Part shown: piece by piece, positions 17,599 through 27,727 of the stretch
Numbering within the stretch: the first letter of the stretch is position 1
Layout of the letters: each line of letters starts with the position of its first letter
Assembly: GCF_036250695.1 (NCBI RefSeq)
Contig: NZ_CP109428.1
Location: 248,001 to 312,000, forward strand
DNA: 64,000 nucleotides
Direction of reading: 5' to 3'
From: Streptomyces sp. NBC_01497
GTDB lineage: Bacteria; Actinomycetota; Actinomycetes; Streptomycetales; Streptomycetaceae
Program-made: the position numbers and the translations under genes
Notes under the pieces: model-generated
What the model was told of the DNA's origin: nothing
Seen by the model: only the letters and a program-made list of their open reading frames with translations
The model's database searches: none

Positions 17599-18582
17599 AT
17601 GAGCAACGTGTCACGAGCGCCGAGACGCGGATGGACGGCGCTGGAACGCCTTATGACTCTTTCGAGAGACAGGGCCGACGGATCGAGCGAAGATCTAGAC
17701 GGCGAGGCAACAGTTGACACTCTGATTGATGAGGTTCCCAGCGGACGCGCGCCGGGGATTGCGACGGTACACACCACACACACTGCGCCGGTGACGCCAA
17801 AGCTGCACGGCGGCGGCAGCGTGGGTTGGAGCAAAAGGCGAGAGGTGGTGGTCATGGCTGCGGCGTGCGCAGCTGCCGCTACTGCCGTAGCAGCTGTAGC
17901 CTTCGCCATCCCCCTTATGAGGGGGGGGCAGGGCGACCACGTTGTCCAGACAGCTGAAGCCGCTACCCCCCAAAGCGAACCGAGTCCGATGACGTCACCG
18001 AGTAACACCGTCAGCCCTCAGCCCAGTGACTCGGGCACCCCATCTCCACACCCCCTTAGCCCGCAAACGCCTCTTAACCGGACAAAGGCCCTCCCCACCG
18101 CACCCGTCGAGCACGCAAATGCACCTCAGGCCTCGTCTCATACGCAGGCTGCCGCTCCTCCGCCGCCAACAACCCCGCAGCCCTCATCTGTCGCCATCCT
18201 CGGGTACGGATCGGGGCGATGCATAGCTCCGCCGGCCGGAAGTGCGGCAAATGGGACAGGACTAGATATTTGGGATTGTCAAGATGCTCCCCAGCAGCAT
18301 TGGCAGTTCCAGGCCGACCTCACCGTTCGCGTGATGGGCAAGTGTATGGACGTCGCAGGCCACTCGGGTATTTCTGGTGCCGCCATCGTATTGGCAACTT
18401 GCGACGGCAGCCCATCTCAGAAGTTCGACCTCAACAAGTCCCTCGACTTGGTCAACGTCGTAGCCGACGAGTGTGTCGACGTTCACGGCGGGGCGACTAA
18501 GTCCGGCTCGCCCCTCGATCTTTGGCCATGCAATGGCCACTCCAATCAGAAGTGGCGGACGGAGGGTTTCGCCCATAACTGA
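17599..18582 (+). CDS. membrane-anchored ricin-type beta-trefoil lectin
   Basis: A 327-residue protein. A cytoplasmic N-terminus of about 75 residues is followed by one hydrophobic segment (VVVMAAACAAAATAVAAVAFAI, read in parts, near residues 84-105). A Pro/Ser/Thr-rich spacer runs to residue 195, and a C-terminal RICIN domain follows. The domain shows trefoil Q-x-W-like repeats QQHWQF, SQKFDL and NQKWRT and the cysteines of each lobe (GRCIAPP, GKCMDVAG, DECVDVHG). It probably binds carbohydrate at the cell surface. The long N-terminal cytoplasmic part could contact a sigma factor or other partner, but no recognised anti-sigma motif is present. It lies between two transposon relics. Confidence 0.85.
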   Translation: MSNVSRAPRRGWTALERLMTLSRDRADGSSEDLDGEATVDTLIDEVPSGRAPGIATVHTTHTAPVTPKLHGGGSVGWSKRREVVVMAAACAAAATAVAAVAFAIPLMRGGQGDHVVQTAEAATPQSEPSPMTSPSNTVSPQPSDSGTPSPHPLSPQTPLNRTKALPTAPVEHANAPQASSHTQAAAPPPPTTPQPSSVAILGYGSGRCIAPPAGSAANGTGLDIWDCQDAPQQHWQFQADLTVRVMGKCMDVAGHSGISGAAIVLATCDGSPSQKFDLNKSLDLVNVVADECVDVHGGATKSGSPLDLWPCNGHSNQKWRTEGFAHN

Positions 18583-18604
18583 CGGTACTTAGCTTGTTCT
18601 TTAT

Positions 18605-19417
18605 CTACCAGGACCTGCCCGGCTTGCCGATGGCCTTGAGGATCTCGGGGCGTCTGACGGTTTTGCCGACGTCGTAGCGGGGTGCCCGTTGTTTGTTCTT
18701 GGCGCCGGGTGGCCGTCCGGGACCGGCGCCTCGGGGTTTGGGAACACGGGCCGGGCAGGCGAGGTGAGCGCGGATGTTTCTGAACCCCCAGCGGACCCGG
18801 GCCGGGGTGAGCCGGTCGGAGGCGGTGGGTTTCTCCCAGGGCCGGCGGAGGTCTTCGGCGAGAGGCCGGGCGAGTCGGAGCTGGGTGTGAGCGACGATCA
18901 GGAGCCAGGTCCAGCGGTCCGCCGCCTCGGGAGTGCGGAGCTTCGGAGCGGTCCAGCCCAGGGTCTGCTTCGCGAAGCGAAAGGTGTGCTCCAGGTCGAG
19001 CGGCGGAGAAACGCCTGCCAGAAACGGTCCACGTCGTCCGGTGTGGCACCGGTCTTGGAGGACCATAACCACACCGGCGGGGCAGTCCGTTCCTTCGACA
19101 GATGCTCGACCTTTAACCGGATCAACGTGCCCTCAACCAAGGGGAGTTCACCATCGTGGTCGAGCCAGGAGGAGCAGTGGGTGAGCCGGGGGTGGACCCG
19201 GTCCCATGCCTGTGTCTCGGCCTTGCCGTAGTTGGTGGTGGCGGTGACCGTGGTGATCGCGGGCTCAGGCCAGGTGTCCGGCTTGCTGAAGTGGAATTCC
19301 GGGCCGTGCTTAGGCGGCCGGCCGCCCTTCGGGTCGTAGACACGAGGCGGCTTCGGCAGTCGCATGACACGGTCGGAACGGACCCGGCCGACCAGCTCGA
19401 CGGGCAAGTCGCGCAGG
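18605..19417 (-). pseudogene. NF041680-type transposase, 3' part, frameshifted and truncated
   Basis: The C-terminal half of a large streptomycete transposase of the type I know as NF041680. One frame holds MRLPKPPRVYDPKGGRPP through ATPDDVDRFWQAFLRR. It shifts near 19020 into LEHTFRFAKQTLGWTAPKLR, ADRWTWLLIVAHTQLRLARPL and GPGRPPGAKNKQRAPR. The N-terminal half is missing at the junction with the IS3-type element at about 19418. A second, even more decayed copy lies at 52579-53880 on the other strand. Confidence 0.7.
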
Positions 19418-20713
19418 GGCCTTGACCCCTGATGTTGGACACACGAGACACTGGATCCTGCGGATCTGAGAACGGACATCTCGTGGTCATGAAGAACTAC
19501 CCGCCGGGGTTCAAGGCGGACGCGGTCGCGCTGTACGAGTCGCGGCCCGACGCGACGATCAGGTCGGTCGCCGCCGATCCGGGGATCAATCCAGAGACCT
19601 TGCGGAACTGGGTGAGGGTTGCCGGAGCAAGCCGTCCGCGGGGATGCCGGACGCAGGAACCGGCCCAGCCGCCGGCCCCGCTGGAAGCGGAGAACGCGGC
19701 TCTGCGGAAGAAGATCCGCGAGCTGGAGGAGGAACGCGAGATCCTCCGCAAAGCGGCGAAGTATTTCGCCGGGGAGACGCGCTGGTGAACCGCTTCCAGT
19801 GCGTCGCCGACCTCCACCGCCGCTACGGCGTGAAGCGGCTGTGCAGCATCCTCGGCGTGAGCCGCTCGAGCTTTTACTACTGGCGCCGGACAGCCGAGGC
19901 CCGAGCTGCCCGGCAGGCGGCCGACGCACAACTGGCCGCCCGGATACGGGTGGTGCACCAAGAATCGGACGGCACCTACGGAGTTCCGAGAATCACCGCC
20001 GAGCTCCGCGAGACGAGCGGTGAGGCGGTCAACCACAAGAAGGTCGCCAGGATTATGCGGGCGTCCGGGCTCGAAGGGGTCCGGTTGCGACGCCGGCACC
20101 GCACCACCGTCCCCGACCCGGCCGCGGCCAAAGCACCGGACCTGATCGGCCGCGACTTCAGCGCCGAGAAACCCAGCACGAAGTACGTGGGCGACATCAC
20201 CTACCTGCCCATCGACGATTCTGCTACCTGGCGACCGTCATCGACCTCGCCTCACGCCGTCTGGCCGGCTGGGCCATCGCAGACCACATGCGCGCGGATC
20301 TCGCCACCGACGCTCTGGCCGCGGCGGTCCGCACCCGCGGCAGCCTCGCCGAATCAATCATGCACACCGACCACGGAGCCCAGTACACGAGCAGGGCCTT
20401 CGCCGAAGCCTGCAGGTCAGCAGGGGTTCAGCGAAGCATGAGCGCGGTCGGGTCCAGCGCGGACAACGCACTCGCCGAGTCCTTCAACGCGACCTTCAAA
20501 CGCGAGACACTGCAGGGACGAAAGAGCTGGCCCGACGAACGCCAGTCCCGACTCGACGCCTTCAGATGGCTCCACCGCTACAACACCCGACGCCGACACT
20601 CCCGCCTCGGACAACGATCACCGATCGCCTTCGAGAACGCCCTCCACCTCACACCAACTACGCTGGCACCAGCCGCATAACCCGTATTCAGGATTCGGGG
20701 TCAAGGCCCCCCG
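19418..20713 (+). mobile_element. IS3-family element, copy A, orfB damaged
   Basis: The ends carry the inverted repeat GGGGCCTTGACCCC, present at both outer edges in opposite orientation. OrfA begins at ATG 19489 (MKNYPPGFKADAVALYESRP) and ends at 19788 with a coiled coil (ENAALRKKIRELEEEREILRKA). OrfB begins as GTG 19785. It is intact through VGDITYLPID, then loses bases near 20215 compared with copy B, and resumes in another frame (ADHMRADLATDALAAAVRTRG, HTDHGAQYTSRAFAEACRSAG, NALAESFNATFKRE). It is therefore probably inactive. A related copy lies at 49859-51155. Confidence 0.85.
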
Positions 20714-20721
20714 CCATTTCG

Positions 20722-20854
20722 CCCCGTTCCTGAACCGCCCCACGACACCCTCGAAGTGCGCCCGCAGGTTCTCCGCATACGGCCTGTACTGACCGGCCGG
20801 CAGGAACGAGGAGGTGAACTCCCATTCGGAATCAGAAAGTTGACGCCGAGACAC
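20722..20854 (-). pseudogene. IS5-family transposase N-terminal fragment
   Basis: Only the start of the protein is left. MSRRQLSDSEWEFTSSFLP is followed by a FEGVVGRFRNGAKWR stretch that is characteristic of the OrfA HTH region of one IS5 subgroup. It is cut by the IS3 element on its left. Confidence 0.65.
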
Positions 20855-20860
20855 CCCATC

Positions 20861-21172
20861 GTTCTACCTCAAGACCCCGGCCTTACCGAGCCAGGGCGCC
20901 GCCGATCCCCGCGTCACCACACATTCGAGTCCGGCCCTCACCGCCCAGGCTGCGGGACCGGTATCCCGGGTCTTCATCTGATTCCCCAGCCTGAGGCGGC
21001 CGGCTGCACCATGGGGAATGCCGGGATCCGTGGTGTCCGTCCTGAGGGGGCTACTGCGCCGGCTCGGATGGAAGACTCTGCACACTTCACGACCCTCCCG
21101 GGCGCGTCATCACGGCCAACGGCGGGGTACAGAGCCGTGATCCGCCTCAGCTGTACGAGCCCAGCCTGGCTA
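20861..21172. other. intergenic, nothing recognised
   Basis: About 310 bases between the IS fragment and the 3' end of the regulator gene. No coding sequence or clear terminator identified. Confidence 0.35.
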
Positions 21173-24100
21173 TCAGTCCGGCGATGGTAGCCCACTGCGG
21201 TGGGCGAGGGCGACAGCCTCGCCGCGCCCGGTAACTCCCAGCTTGGTCAGAATGTGGGACACGTGAACACTCACCGTTTTCGGCGAGATGAACAGCTCCT
21301 TACCGATCCTGCGGTTGCTGTCCCCGCGAGTGAGCAGCCGCAGGACATCCAACTCGCGTGGCGTCAGACCGAGTAGGTGATCCTTCTCCGACGATCCTTG
21401 TCCGTCGACTGCTGAAACGGCACTCCGGTCGACCGTGGCGGACTGGCCGGCGCTGGGGGCGAGATTTACGCGAGCCCGGGCCGCCAGCAAAGAGAGCTCA
21501 TCCATCAGCAGTCGTGCACCGAGCGTGGTGGCTCCTGCGTAGGCAGCACGTAGCAGATCGGTCGCCTTGGGCCGCTGGTTACGGGTCGGGAGCAGGGAGG
21601 CGGCCCATCTGGCATGGGCCAGGGCGAGTTCGTAGGGGCGCTCCAGTTCTGCAAAGGCTGCCGCGGTGCTTGCCCAAAGCCGCGGGTCCGGCGCGCCGGA
21701 TGCCCGGCGTAGTTCGGCTTGCAGCATGAGGTAGTAGGCGCGCTGGACCGGAACGAGCAGCCGTAGCTGTGCGGCGTGTTCGCCAATGCGGTGGATCACC
21801 GCCTCGTGTTCATTGTCGGGCCGGGCTGCGTCCATGGCGTCCGCCTCGACCGCCGCCATGGTGCACAGCAAGGGGAGTGCGTAGCGCTCGGTCCCTGGCG
21901 GAAAGCCGACAGCTTCAATCTTGATGAACTCCGCGCGGGCCTGCTCGAATAGGCCTTCTGCTGCGGCGACACGGATCGCGACATCGGCGAGGCCGATCAG
22001 CAATTGGGGCTGCGGGTCATAGGTGCCGAAGTACTCTCGGGCGAGGACCAGCTGGTGCTTCGCCGTTTCCAGATCGCCGCGCATCAGGGCCATCTGGGAC
22101 CGTCGCGAAGATACTAGGCCGTATGCCTTGTGGGACCGGGCGAGGTTGATCGCTTCTTCGAGCACCTGCTCTGAACGATCCCAGTAGCCCAGCGAGAACA
22201 GCGACAGGGACAGATTGCAGCGCACCCAGGCCTCTTCATCGGATAGCCCGAGGGCTGCGCAAGCCTTGATGCCCTCCTTCGCGGCGGCAACCGCTTCTGC
22301 GGACTTGCCCATGCCTTCCAGCGCCGATGGGAGGATTATGCTCACCCGGCCCAGGACTCCGACCGCGCTGAGCTCTTCGGCCCGTGCCCGCACCCGGTAC
22401 AGGTCTGCCAAGCTGCCCTCGAAGCCCCCTGCGTCGGCAGTGAGCCATCCGCGGATGAGTCGAGCGTGAAGCTCGGTGTACTCGGCGCCCACCTGGTGGG
22501 CGTAGGCGACCGCACGCTCCGCGCTGGCCAGACTGTCTGGGCCCGGTTCGTGTCGCGCTCCCCAACCGGCCAGGGCAACCAGCACCTCGGCGTGGAAGGC
22601 AGAGGGGGGCTGCCGGCGCACCAGCTCGTATGCGTGGTCCAGTTCCCAGCGGCCGTCGTTGAGTTCGAGTTCCTGGACCAAATACGAGCGCTGGATCCAA
22701 AACCATGCTGTGCGCAGTTCGTCTCCTTGCGCGTCAGCGTTCGACGTGCCCTGCTTCGCGATGACGAGGGCCCGTTCCCGGTTGCCTCCCAGTCGCGCAG
22801 CAATTGCTGCTTCGGCGAGCAGGTCAAGGTGGTCGAGGACAGCGGGTGCGGACCCGTCGCCGTCGCCGGACCGGAAAGTCTCCGTGCGGTCCGGTGGCCG
22901 CAGGGTGGTCAGCACAGTGGGCGGTACTACATCCCACAGCTCCATCGCGCGTTCCAGCAGCCGGGATTGCTCGGCGTACGCATAGCGGCAGCGGGCCTCG
23001 ACCGCTGCTCGCAGGCTCATCACTAGTGCCTTCTCATGGTTATGGGCGGCATACCAGTACGCGGCTAGTCGAGCGGTCCGCTCACCAGGTCGCGCCAATG
23101 ACGGGTCGGCTTCCAGCGCCTCGGCGAAGCGCCGGTTCAGCCGAGAGCGTTCCCCGGGCAACAGTTCATCGCTGACCGCCTCTCGTACCAGAGAGTGCCG
23201 GAAGCGATAGCCCTCCCCATCGGGTGTCGGCAGCAGGATCTGTGCGTCCACCGCGTTCCGTAGCGCCTCGATAAGATCGTCCTCGGACACCTTTGTCACG
23301 GTCCGTAGCAGCGGGTATTCGACGTCGCTGCCGCCCTCCGCCACCACTCGGGCAATCTGCTGGGCCTCTTCTGGAAGTGACTGGAGCCGGGCAAGCAGTA
23401 GACCTCGCAGCGACTCGCTCAGATACGCCTGGGACCCGGATGAGAGGGCGCGTACCAGCTCCTCGACGAAGAAGGCGTTTCCGTCGGATCGCTCGAAGAT
23501 GCGGTCGACCGCTGTCGGCTTCGGCTCCGCGGACAGGATTCCAGTGATCTGCCGCGCTACCTCGCCCCGGGTGAAGCGTGGCAGGCTGATCCGGATTACG
23601 GTGCGCAGCCTGTCGAATTGGGCGAGGAACGGGCGCAGTGGGTGTCGGGGATGAAGGTCGTCCGCCCGGTAGGTCGCGATGACCAGGACACGGCTGCCGC
23701 GCAGCGTGCGGAAGATGTGCGTCAGCATGGCCCGGGTAGAGGCGTCGGCCCAGTGCAGATCTTCGAGGATGATCACCACGGTGCGTTCGACTGCGAGCCG
23801 TTCCAGTAGCTGGACGGCCAAGGCAAACAGGCGCGCGGCGCCGCCGGCTGGCTCCAGGTTCAGCGGTGCGGAGTTTCCCCACTCCGGCAGGATTCCGGCC
23901 AGCTCGTCCGGGAGATCGTCAGCGCCAGTGACGCATGACTTCGTTGACTGCCGCACCAGCGACCACAGTACGGCCGGGAACGGGGCATAGGGCAAACCTT
24001 CCGCTCCGGTTTCTATGCACTCTCCCGAAGCCACTAGCGCTCCGTTTTCACGCGCCATTACTGCGAATTCCTCCACCAGGCGGGTTTTACCCACCCCGGC

Positions 24101-24268
24101 CTCACCACTGATCACAATCCGTTGCGGCTCCCCGCAGTCGCTGAGGCGGAACGCTTCGGCTAGCGCGGCGAGTTCACCGCTCCTTCCGACGAACGCGGAG
24201 CTAGTGGGCACGTTCTGCATCGCAGGCACTATGGAAGGAACTACACGATCTGTAGGCATCGATTCCAT
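21173..24268 (-). CDS. LAL-type LuxR family regulator with AAA ATPase domain
   Basis: A protein of about 1031 residues with the LAL plan. An N-terminal AAA_16 ATPase domain carries Walker A GEAGVGKTRLVEEF and Walker B-like TVVIILEDLHWADAST. A long TPR-like helical middle follows, then a C-terminal LuxR helix-turn-helix (LTPRELDVLRLLTRGDSNRRIGKEL, then SPKTVSVHVSHILTKLGV). Such proteins are large transcriptional activators, often of biosynthetic or catabolic clusters. The ATG at 24268 (MESMPTDR) or the ATG nine bases later, which has AGGA eight bases upstream, is more likely than the far upstream frame start, which overlaps the next gene. It is the last gene of a three-gene unit and follows the ATP-grasp gene by about 40 bases. 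Confidence 0.9.
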   Translation of the reverse strand: MESMPTDRVVPSIVPAMQNVPTSSAFVGRSGELAALAEAFRLSDCGEPQRIVISGEAGVGKTRLVEEFAVMARENGALVASGECIETGAEGLPYAPFPAVLWSLVRQSTKSCVTGADDLPDELAGILPEWGNSAPLNLEPAGGAARLFALAVQLLERLAVERTVVIILEDLHWADASTRAMLTHIFRTLRGSRVLVIATYRADDLHPRHPLRPFLAQFDRLRTVIRISLPRFTRGEVARQITGILSAEPKPTAVDRIFERSDGNAFFVEELVRALSSGSQAYLSESLRGLLLARLQSLPEEAQQIARVVAEGGSDVEYPLLRTVTKVSEDDLIEALRNAVDAQILLPTPDGEGYRFRHSLVREAVSDELLPGERSRLNRRFAEALEADPSLARPGERTARLAAYWYAAHNHEKALVMSLRAAVEARCRYAYAEQSRLLERAMELWDVVPPTVLTTLRPPDRTETFRSGDGDGSAPAVLDHLDLLAEAAIAARLGGNRERALVIAKQGTSNADAQGDELRTAWFWIQRSYLVQELELNDGRWELDHAYELVRRQPPSAFHAEVLVALAGWGARHEPGPDSLASAERAVAYAHQVGAEYTELHARLIRGWLTADAGGFEGSLADLYRVRARAEELSAVGVLGRVSIILPSALEGMGKSAEAVAAAKEGIKACAALGLSDEEAWVRCNLSLSLFSLGYWDRSEQVLEEAINLARSHKAYGLVSSRRSQMALMRGDLETAKHQLVLAREYFGTYDPQPQLLIGLADVAIRVAAAEGLFEQARAEFIKIEAVGFPPGTERYALPLLCTMAAVEADAMDAARPDNEHEAVIHRIGEHAAQLRLLVPVQRAYYLMLQAELRRASGAPDPRLWASTAAAFAELERPYELALAHARWAASLLPTRNQRPKATDLLRAAYAGATTLGARLLMDELSLLAARARVNLAPSAGQSATVDRSAVSAVDGQGSSEKDHLLGLTPRELDVLRLLTRGDSNRRIGKELFISPKTVSVHVSHILTKLGVTGRGEAVALAHRSGLPSPD

Positions 24269-24308
24269 CCTATAGCGGGTGTCCTGCGGACGATAGGTCC
24301 TCGCTCGG

Positions 24309-25550
24309 TCAGCGGTCTCCGGCGGGATCTCCTGTCTGCATCCGGGCACCCAGCTTGTTGGCAGCCGACACGGCGTGGTGAAAAGCGAGCTCCGAAGTGT
24401 CGCCTCCCGCCAGGAGAAACGCGAGGGCGCCGCGCTGGTCCGTGGTCGAGGGTATCCATGCCCCCGCCTCCCGCAGCGGATACAGAACGGGGTTACCCGG
24501 GTGCGCGGGCAACAGATCAGTGCCCGTGAATCCCTCGAATATGCCGGCCCTTGGCGCGTACACGCAGACTTGGGCCATCCCACGCCGTGGCTCCAACAGT
24601 ACGTCCATCAGCGCGGGACGCTGGCCAAGCGCCAGGTCGAGGTAGGCGTCGTGCACATCCACATCGAGTGATTGCCGGATCGCCTCTCCGATGAGCGCCC
24701 CGCCCAGTCGGGGATTGATCTCTACAATTTCGAAACCGTGCGAGGTGACGATGAATTCAGTGTGCGTGAAGCCTTCTCTGTAACCGGTTGAGAGCAAGAT
24801 GGCGGAAACCCAGTCGGAGAGGCCACGCAGGGTTTTTTCCGGAAAGTCGACCGGGAAGCTGCCCGCTTCCTCCCGGAAGTACGGTTCCGCCGACACGACG
24901 CGACTCGTGACCCCCAGCAACCGGGTCTCGGAACCCCAGGTCAGGGTCTCAGCGCTGTACAGCGGCCCGAGGAGGTAGGGCTCGGCTGTGATCTTCCCGC
25001 CGCGTGCCCCCACCGTTCGTGCGGCCTCACCGAGGACGGGTGCCAGTTCCGCGGACTCCTTGACCAGCCAGACGTCTTTGCTCCGGCTCCCGCTTACGTC
25101 CTTGATCACGCAGGGGAAGGGCAGGGTTCGGCTCAGTTCCGCGGGGTCGACGCTGAGCGGTTCGAAGGTGACAGAGGAGACCGCCGAGAATCCGTGACGG
25201 TAGAGATGGTCACGCAGCCTCCCCTTATCCCGTAGCAGCGCGACTGCCTCAGGGTCTTCGTGCGGCAGCCCCAGGGCTTGCGCGGCAGCCAGGGCCTGTG
25301 CGGTCCACTGATCGGTCATGCGCACGACTCCCGCCAAAGTGGGAATGCGTCGTAGCGCCGCAACGATCTCAGTGATGTCGTTCGTGTCAACGCTCGTAAC
25401 CGTGACCGACGCGGCTGACGGCTGCGACAGCTCGAACGCGTACCGGGACCGGTCCGCGGTCAGCAGGTGCAGGTCGTGGCCACGCGCGTGGGCGGCGTCG
25501 GCGAGGCGGCCCAGGCCGAGATTAAGAGATTCGATCAGTGCGAAAGTCAC
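24309..25550 (-). CDS. ATP-grasp ligase
   Basis: A 413-residue ATP-grasp enzyme. The N-terminal pre-ATP-grasp part is LIESLNLGLGRLADAAHARGHDLHLLT. The ATP-binding strand carries FPCVIKDVSGSRSKDVWLV, and the metal/catalytic part is GFEIVEINPRLGGALIGEAI. These enzymes activate a carboxylate as acyl phosphate and join it to an amine or similar nucleophile. Many of this type are L-amino-acid ligases making dipeptides. The substrate cannot be read from sequence. The GTG at 25550 is chosen because GGAGGA lies five bases upstream. It lies 31 bases after the MFS transporter stop, on the same strand, and before the LAL regulator, which suggests a ligase/exporter/regulator cassette. Confidence 0.85.
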   Translation of the reverse strand: MTFALIESLNLGLGRLADAAHARGHDLHLLTADRSRYAFELSQPSAASVTVTSVDTNDITEIVAALRRIPTLAGVVRMTDQWTAQALAAAQALGLPHEDPEAVALLRDKGRLRDHLYRHGFSAVSSVTFEPLSVDPAELSRTLPFPCVIKDVSGSRSKDVWLVKESAELAPVLGEAARTVGARGGKITAEPYLLGPLYSAETLTWGSETRLLGVTSRVVSAEPYFREEAGSFPVDFPEKTLRGLSDWVSAILLSTGYREGFTHTEFIVTSHGFEIVEINPRLGGALIGEAIRQSLDVDVHDAYLDLALGQRPALMDVLLEPRRGMAQVCVYAPRAGIFEGFTGTDLLPAHPGNPVLYPLREAGAWIPSTTDQRGALAFLLAGGDTSELAFHHAVSAANKLGARMQTGDPAGDR

Positions 25551-25581
25551 TATATCCTCCAAGAATGAGTGGCTTGTCAGG

Positions 25582-26901
25582 TTATTGGGACTCCTGCTCC
25601 CACAGGAGCTCGCCGGCTCCGGGGAGCGCCGCCGCTTGTTCTCCCGTGCCTGTCGTAGGCGGTATGGCTGCCGCTTCATCTCGCCGATCGGCAGACAGCA
25701 TCAAGAAGGCCAGTGCGGCGGCCGCCCCGAGTAGAGCGCACAGACCCCACAGCATTTTGGGCCCGCCGTAGTCGAGGATCAGGCCGCCGGCGAGTGGGGC
25801 CACGCACGAGGCGGCCGACGAGCTGAAGGCAAATACGCCCTGGTAGCGGCCTCTGGCGTCGCGTGGCGCGAAGCCAGCCACGGCCGCAGAGGCGGCAGGC
25901 GCATACACCATCTCACCCAGTGTCCAGACCACTACCGTCAGCGCGTAGACGACTGTGGCGCCACCGGCGAATACATCCAGCCCGAAGCCACCCCCGATCA
26001 GCAGAGCAGCCACAGCCAGCGACCGACTCATGCTGCGCTGCCTGATGAATCTGGTGAGCGGAATCTGCAGCGCCACGATCAGCAGTCCGTTAAGACCGAT
26101 TACCAGACCGTAGTCATGCGACCCCAATCCGTGGCGGGCCATCACGAGCGGCAGCGATGTCGAGCCCTGGAAGAAGATCACCCACAAGACGAAAGCAAGG
26201 GCGGTAAGCGCCATGAAGCGGGAGTCCCGCAGCACACCCCTGGCGCCCCCCTTCAACGCAGGCACCGCCGTCTCCAGCTCGGGCGGTACTCGCGCCGACG
26301 CAGTCGCACACTCTGCAGGACGACTCTCCGCGAGCTTGACCCACACAATCATCGCGCAGGCCAGTGTGGTCGCGGCGTCTCCAAGGAACAGCCACAGGTA
26401 CCCGTGCTGGGCAAGGAAGCCGGCTGTCACTGTAGACAGCCCAAAGCCGATGTTAATTGCCCAATAATTGACGGCGAAGGCCCGGAGCCGGTCAGCGGGC
26501 CCCACCAGGTCCGCGATCATTGACGATACAGCCGGGCGGGAGATGCTGGACGCCGCTCCTACCGCGAATGCCAGAGCCGCTATAGCAGCGGCATGCGCCA
26601 CCAAACCGAGGACAGCAGTCGCCGCTGCGGTCGCCACCTGGCCACCGACCATCGTGACACGCCGTCCGACCCGGTCCGTAAGCTCACCACCGGCCAACGC
26701 GCCGACCGCCGAGCCAACGCCGAACACCGACAGCACCAGACCCGCACCGGTGGCCGAGTACCCTCGGCTTGTCGTGAGGTAGAGAGTCAGGAACGGAAAG
26801 ACGAACGTACCCAGCCGGTTGACCAGTGTGCTGGACCACAGCCACCAAAAACCGGAGGGGAACCCTCGCAGACTGCCGGCCTGACGTGTCGTGCCGCGCA
26901 C
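25582..26901 (-). CDS. MFS transporter (drug/metabolite exporter type)
   Basis: About 439 residues with roughly twelve hydrophobic helices and the MFS loop signature GGELTDRVGRRVTMVGGQ between helices 2 and 3. PAVSSMIADLVGPADRLRAFAVNYWAINIG is typical of helices 4-5 in the MdtH-like group. A central loop with charged residues separates the halves. The GTG at 26901 is chosen over the frame start at 26940 because GGGA lies five bases upstream. It is the first gene of the three-gene unit, so it probably exports the product of the ATP-grasp ligase or confers resistance to it. The substrate is unknown. Confidence 0.85.
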   Translation of the reverse strand: MRGTTRQAGSLRGFPSGFWWLWSSTLVNRLGTFVFPFLTLYLTTSRGYSATGAGLVLSVFGVGSAVGALAGGELTDRVGRRVTMVGGQVATAAATAVLGLVAHAAAIAALAFAVGAASSISRPAVSSMIADLVGPADRLRAFAVNYWAINIGFGLSTVTAGFLAQHGYLWLFLGDAATTLACAMIVWVKLAESRPAECATASARVPPELETAVPALKGGARGVLRDSRFMALTALAFVLWVIFFQGSTSLPLVMARHGLGSHDYGLVIGLNGLLIVALQIPLTRFIRQRSMSRSLAVAALLIGGGFGLDVFAGGATVVYALTVVVWTLGEMVYAPAASAAVAGFAPRDARGRYQGVFAFSSSAASCVAPLAGGLILDYGGPKMLWGLCALLGAAAALAFLMLSADRRDEAAAIPPTTGTGEQAAALPGAGELLWEQESQ

Positions 26902-26940
26902 AGATTCCCTGCCCCTTCCCCGATCGTGCAGTTGTGCCAA

Positions 26941-27727
26941 GGCTGCGGGAAGGGTGCGGGCGCGGCATCAGGCGTGTGGCCTATTCTTGGCGGCCCCCTA
27001 CCCCGGTCCGCTGCATACGTATAGGACTGCTGCCAGTCGGCGCGGACGTCAATCGCCACAGGAGGGGAAGCGACCGTTGCGCTCGACCTCGTCTGCCTTC
27101 GGGACAGGAGAGCGTGCCGGTTGTCCCATCGCTGCGCTGCGGCCAAGGCATAAGGCCGACCGTGCGGGGAACATTTCCCCTCGGTGGAGCCGGATAGCCC
27201 CTCGTGGTCGCCGGACAGGATCAGCTCGTTCCAAGCCACGTCCTCCGGCGCGAGCCACCGCGATCTGCAGTGTCGGCCACACTCGTCCGAGCCGGGCAAC
27301 AGCAGGGTCAGTGGAATGGCCTTTCAGTCCGGGACAAGGCTGCTTCGGCAACCCTGCCGCTGCCGCTCGCTGCACATCAGGATCACTCTGCTAGGTCGGG
27401 CGAAGCGGCCGGCCGACCTGTCGGATTCCTTCTGCCAGCCTCGCATCGACTGAGGATGCTCAGCCTCTGCAAGTGCGGGTGCCGCCCTCCTTGGCCATGG
27501 TGGCGCGCGCCCAGGGGGAGCAATTTCACGGCGAGGGTCTCGAACACCCGTCTGCCGCCTACCGTCATCTGGCAGGTCGCCGGCTCAGCCTGCGCCCAAT
27601 GGCCCCGGTCGTTGAGGTTTGGACGGAGTGTCCGGTGCGGCGCGTCCGCGGGCCGAGCAGCGCACTGCTACCCGGGTGACGCTGTCGTACAGACTTGCCT
27701 CGAGGGTGCGACTCCGCTCCTCCTCGT
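26941..27727. other. intergenic between exporter unit and an IS element
   Basis: Nearly 800 bases without a convincing gene. Several frames are open but show no family features. The promoter of the three-gene unit should lie at its left end. A possible small relic is read on the minus strand near 27383-27568 (MTVGGRRVFETLAVKLLPLG), but I could not assign it. Confidence 0.35.

Noticed and set aside
26593..27024. Plus-strand frame over the exporter start
   Set aside because: Antisense to the MFS gene and rich in Arg/Pro without motifs.
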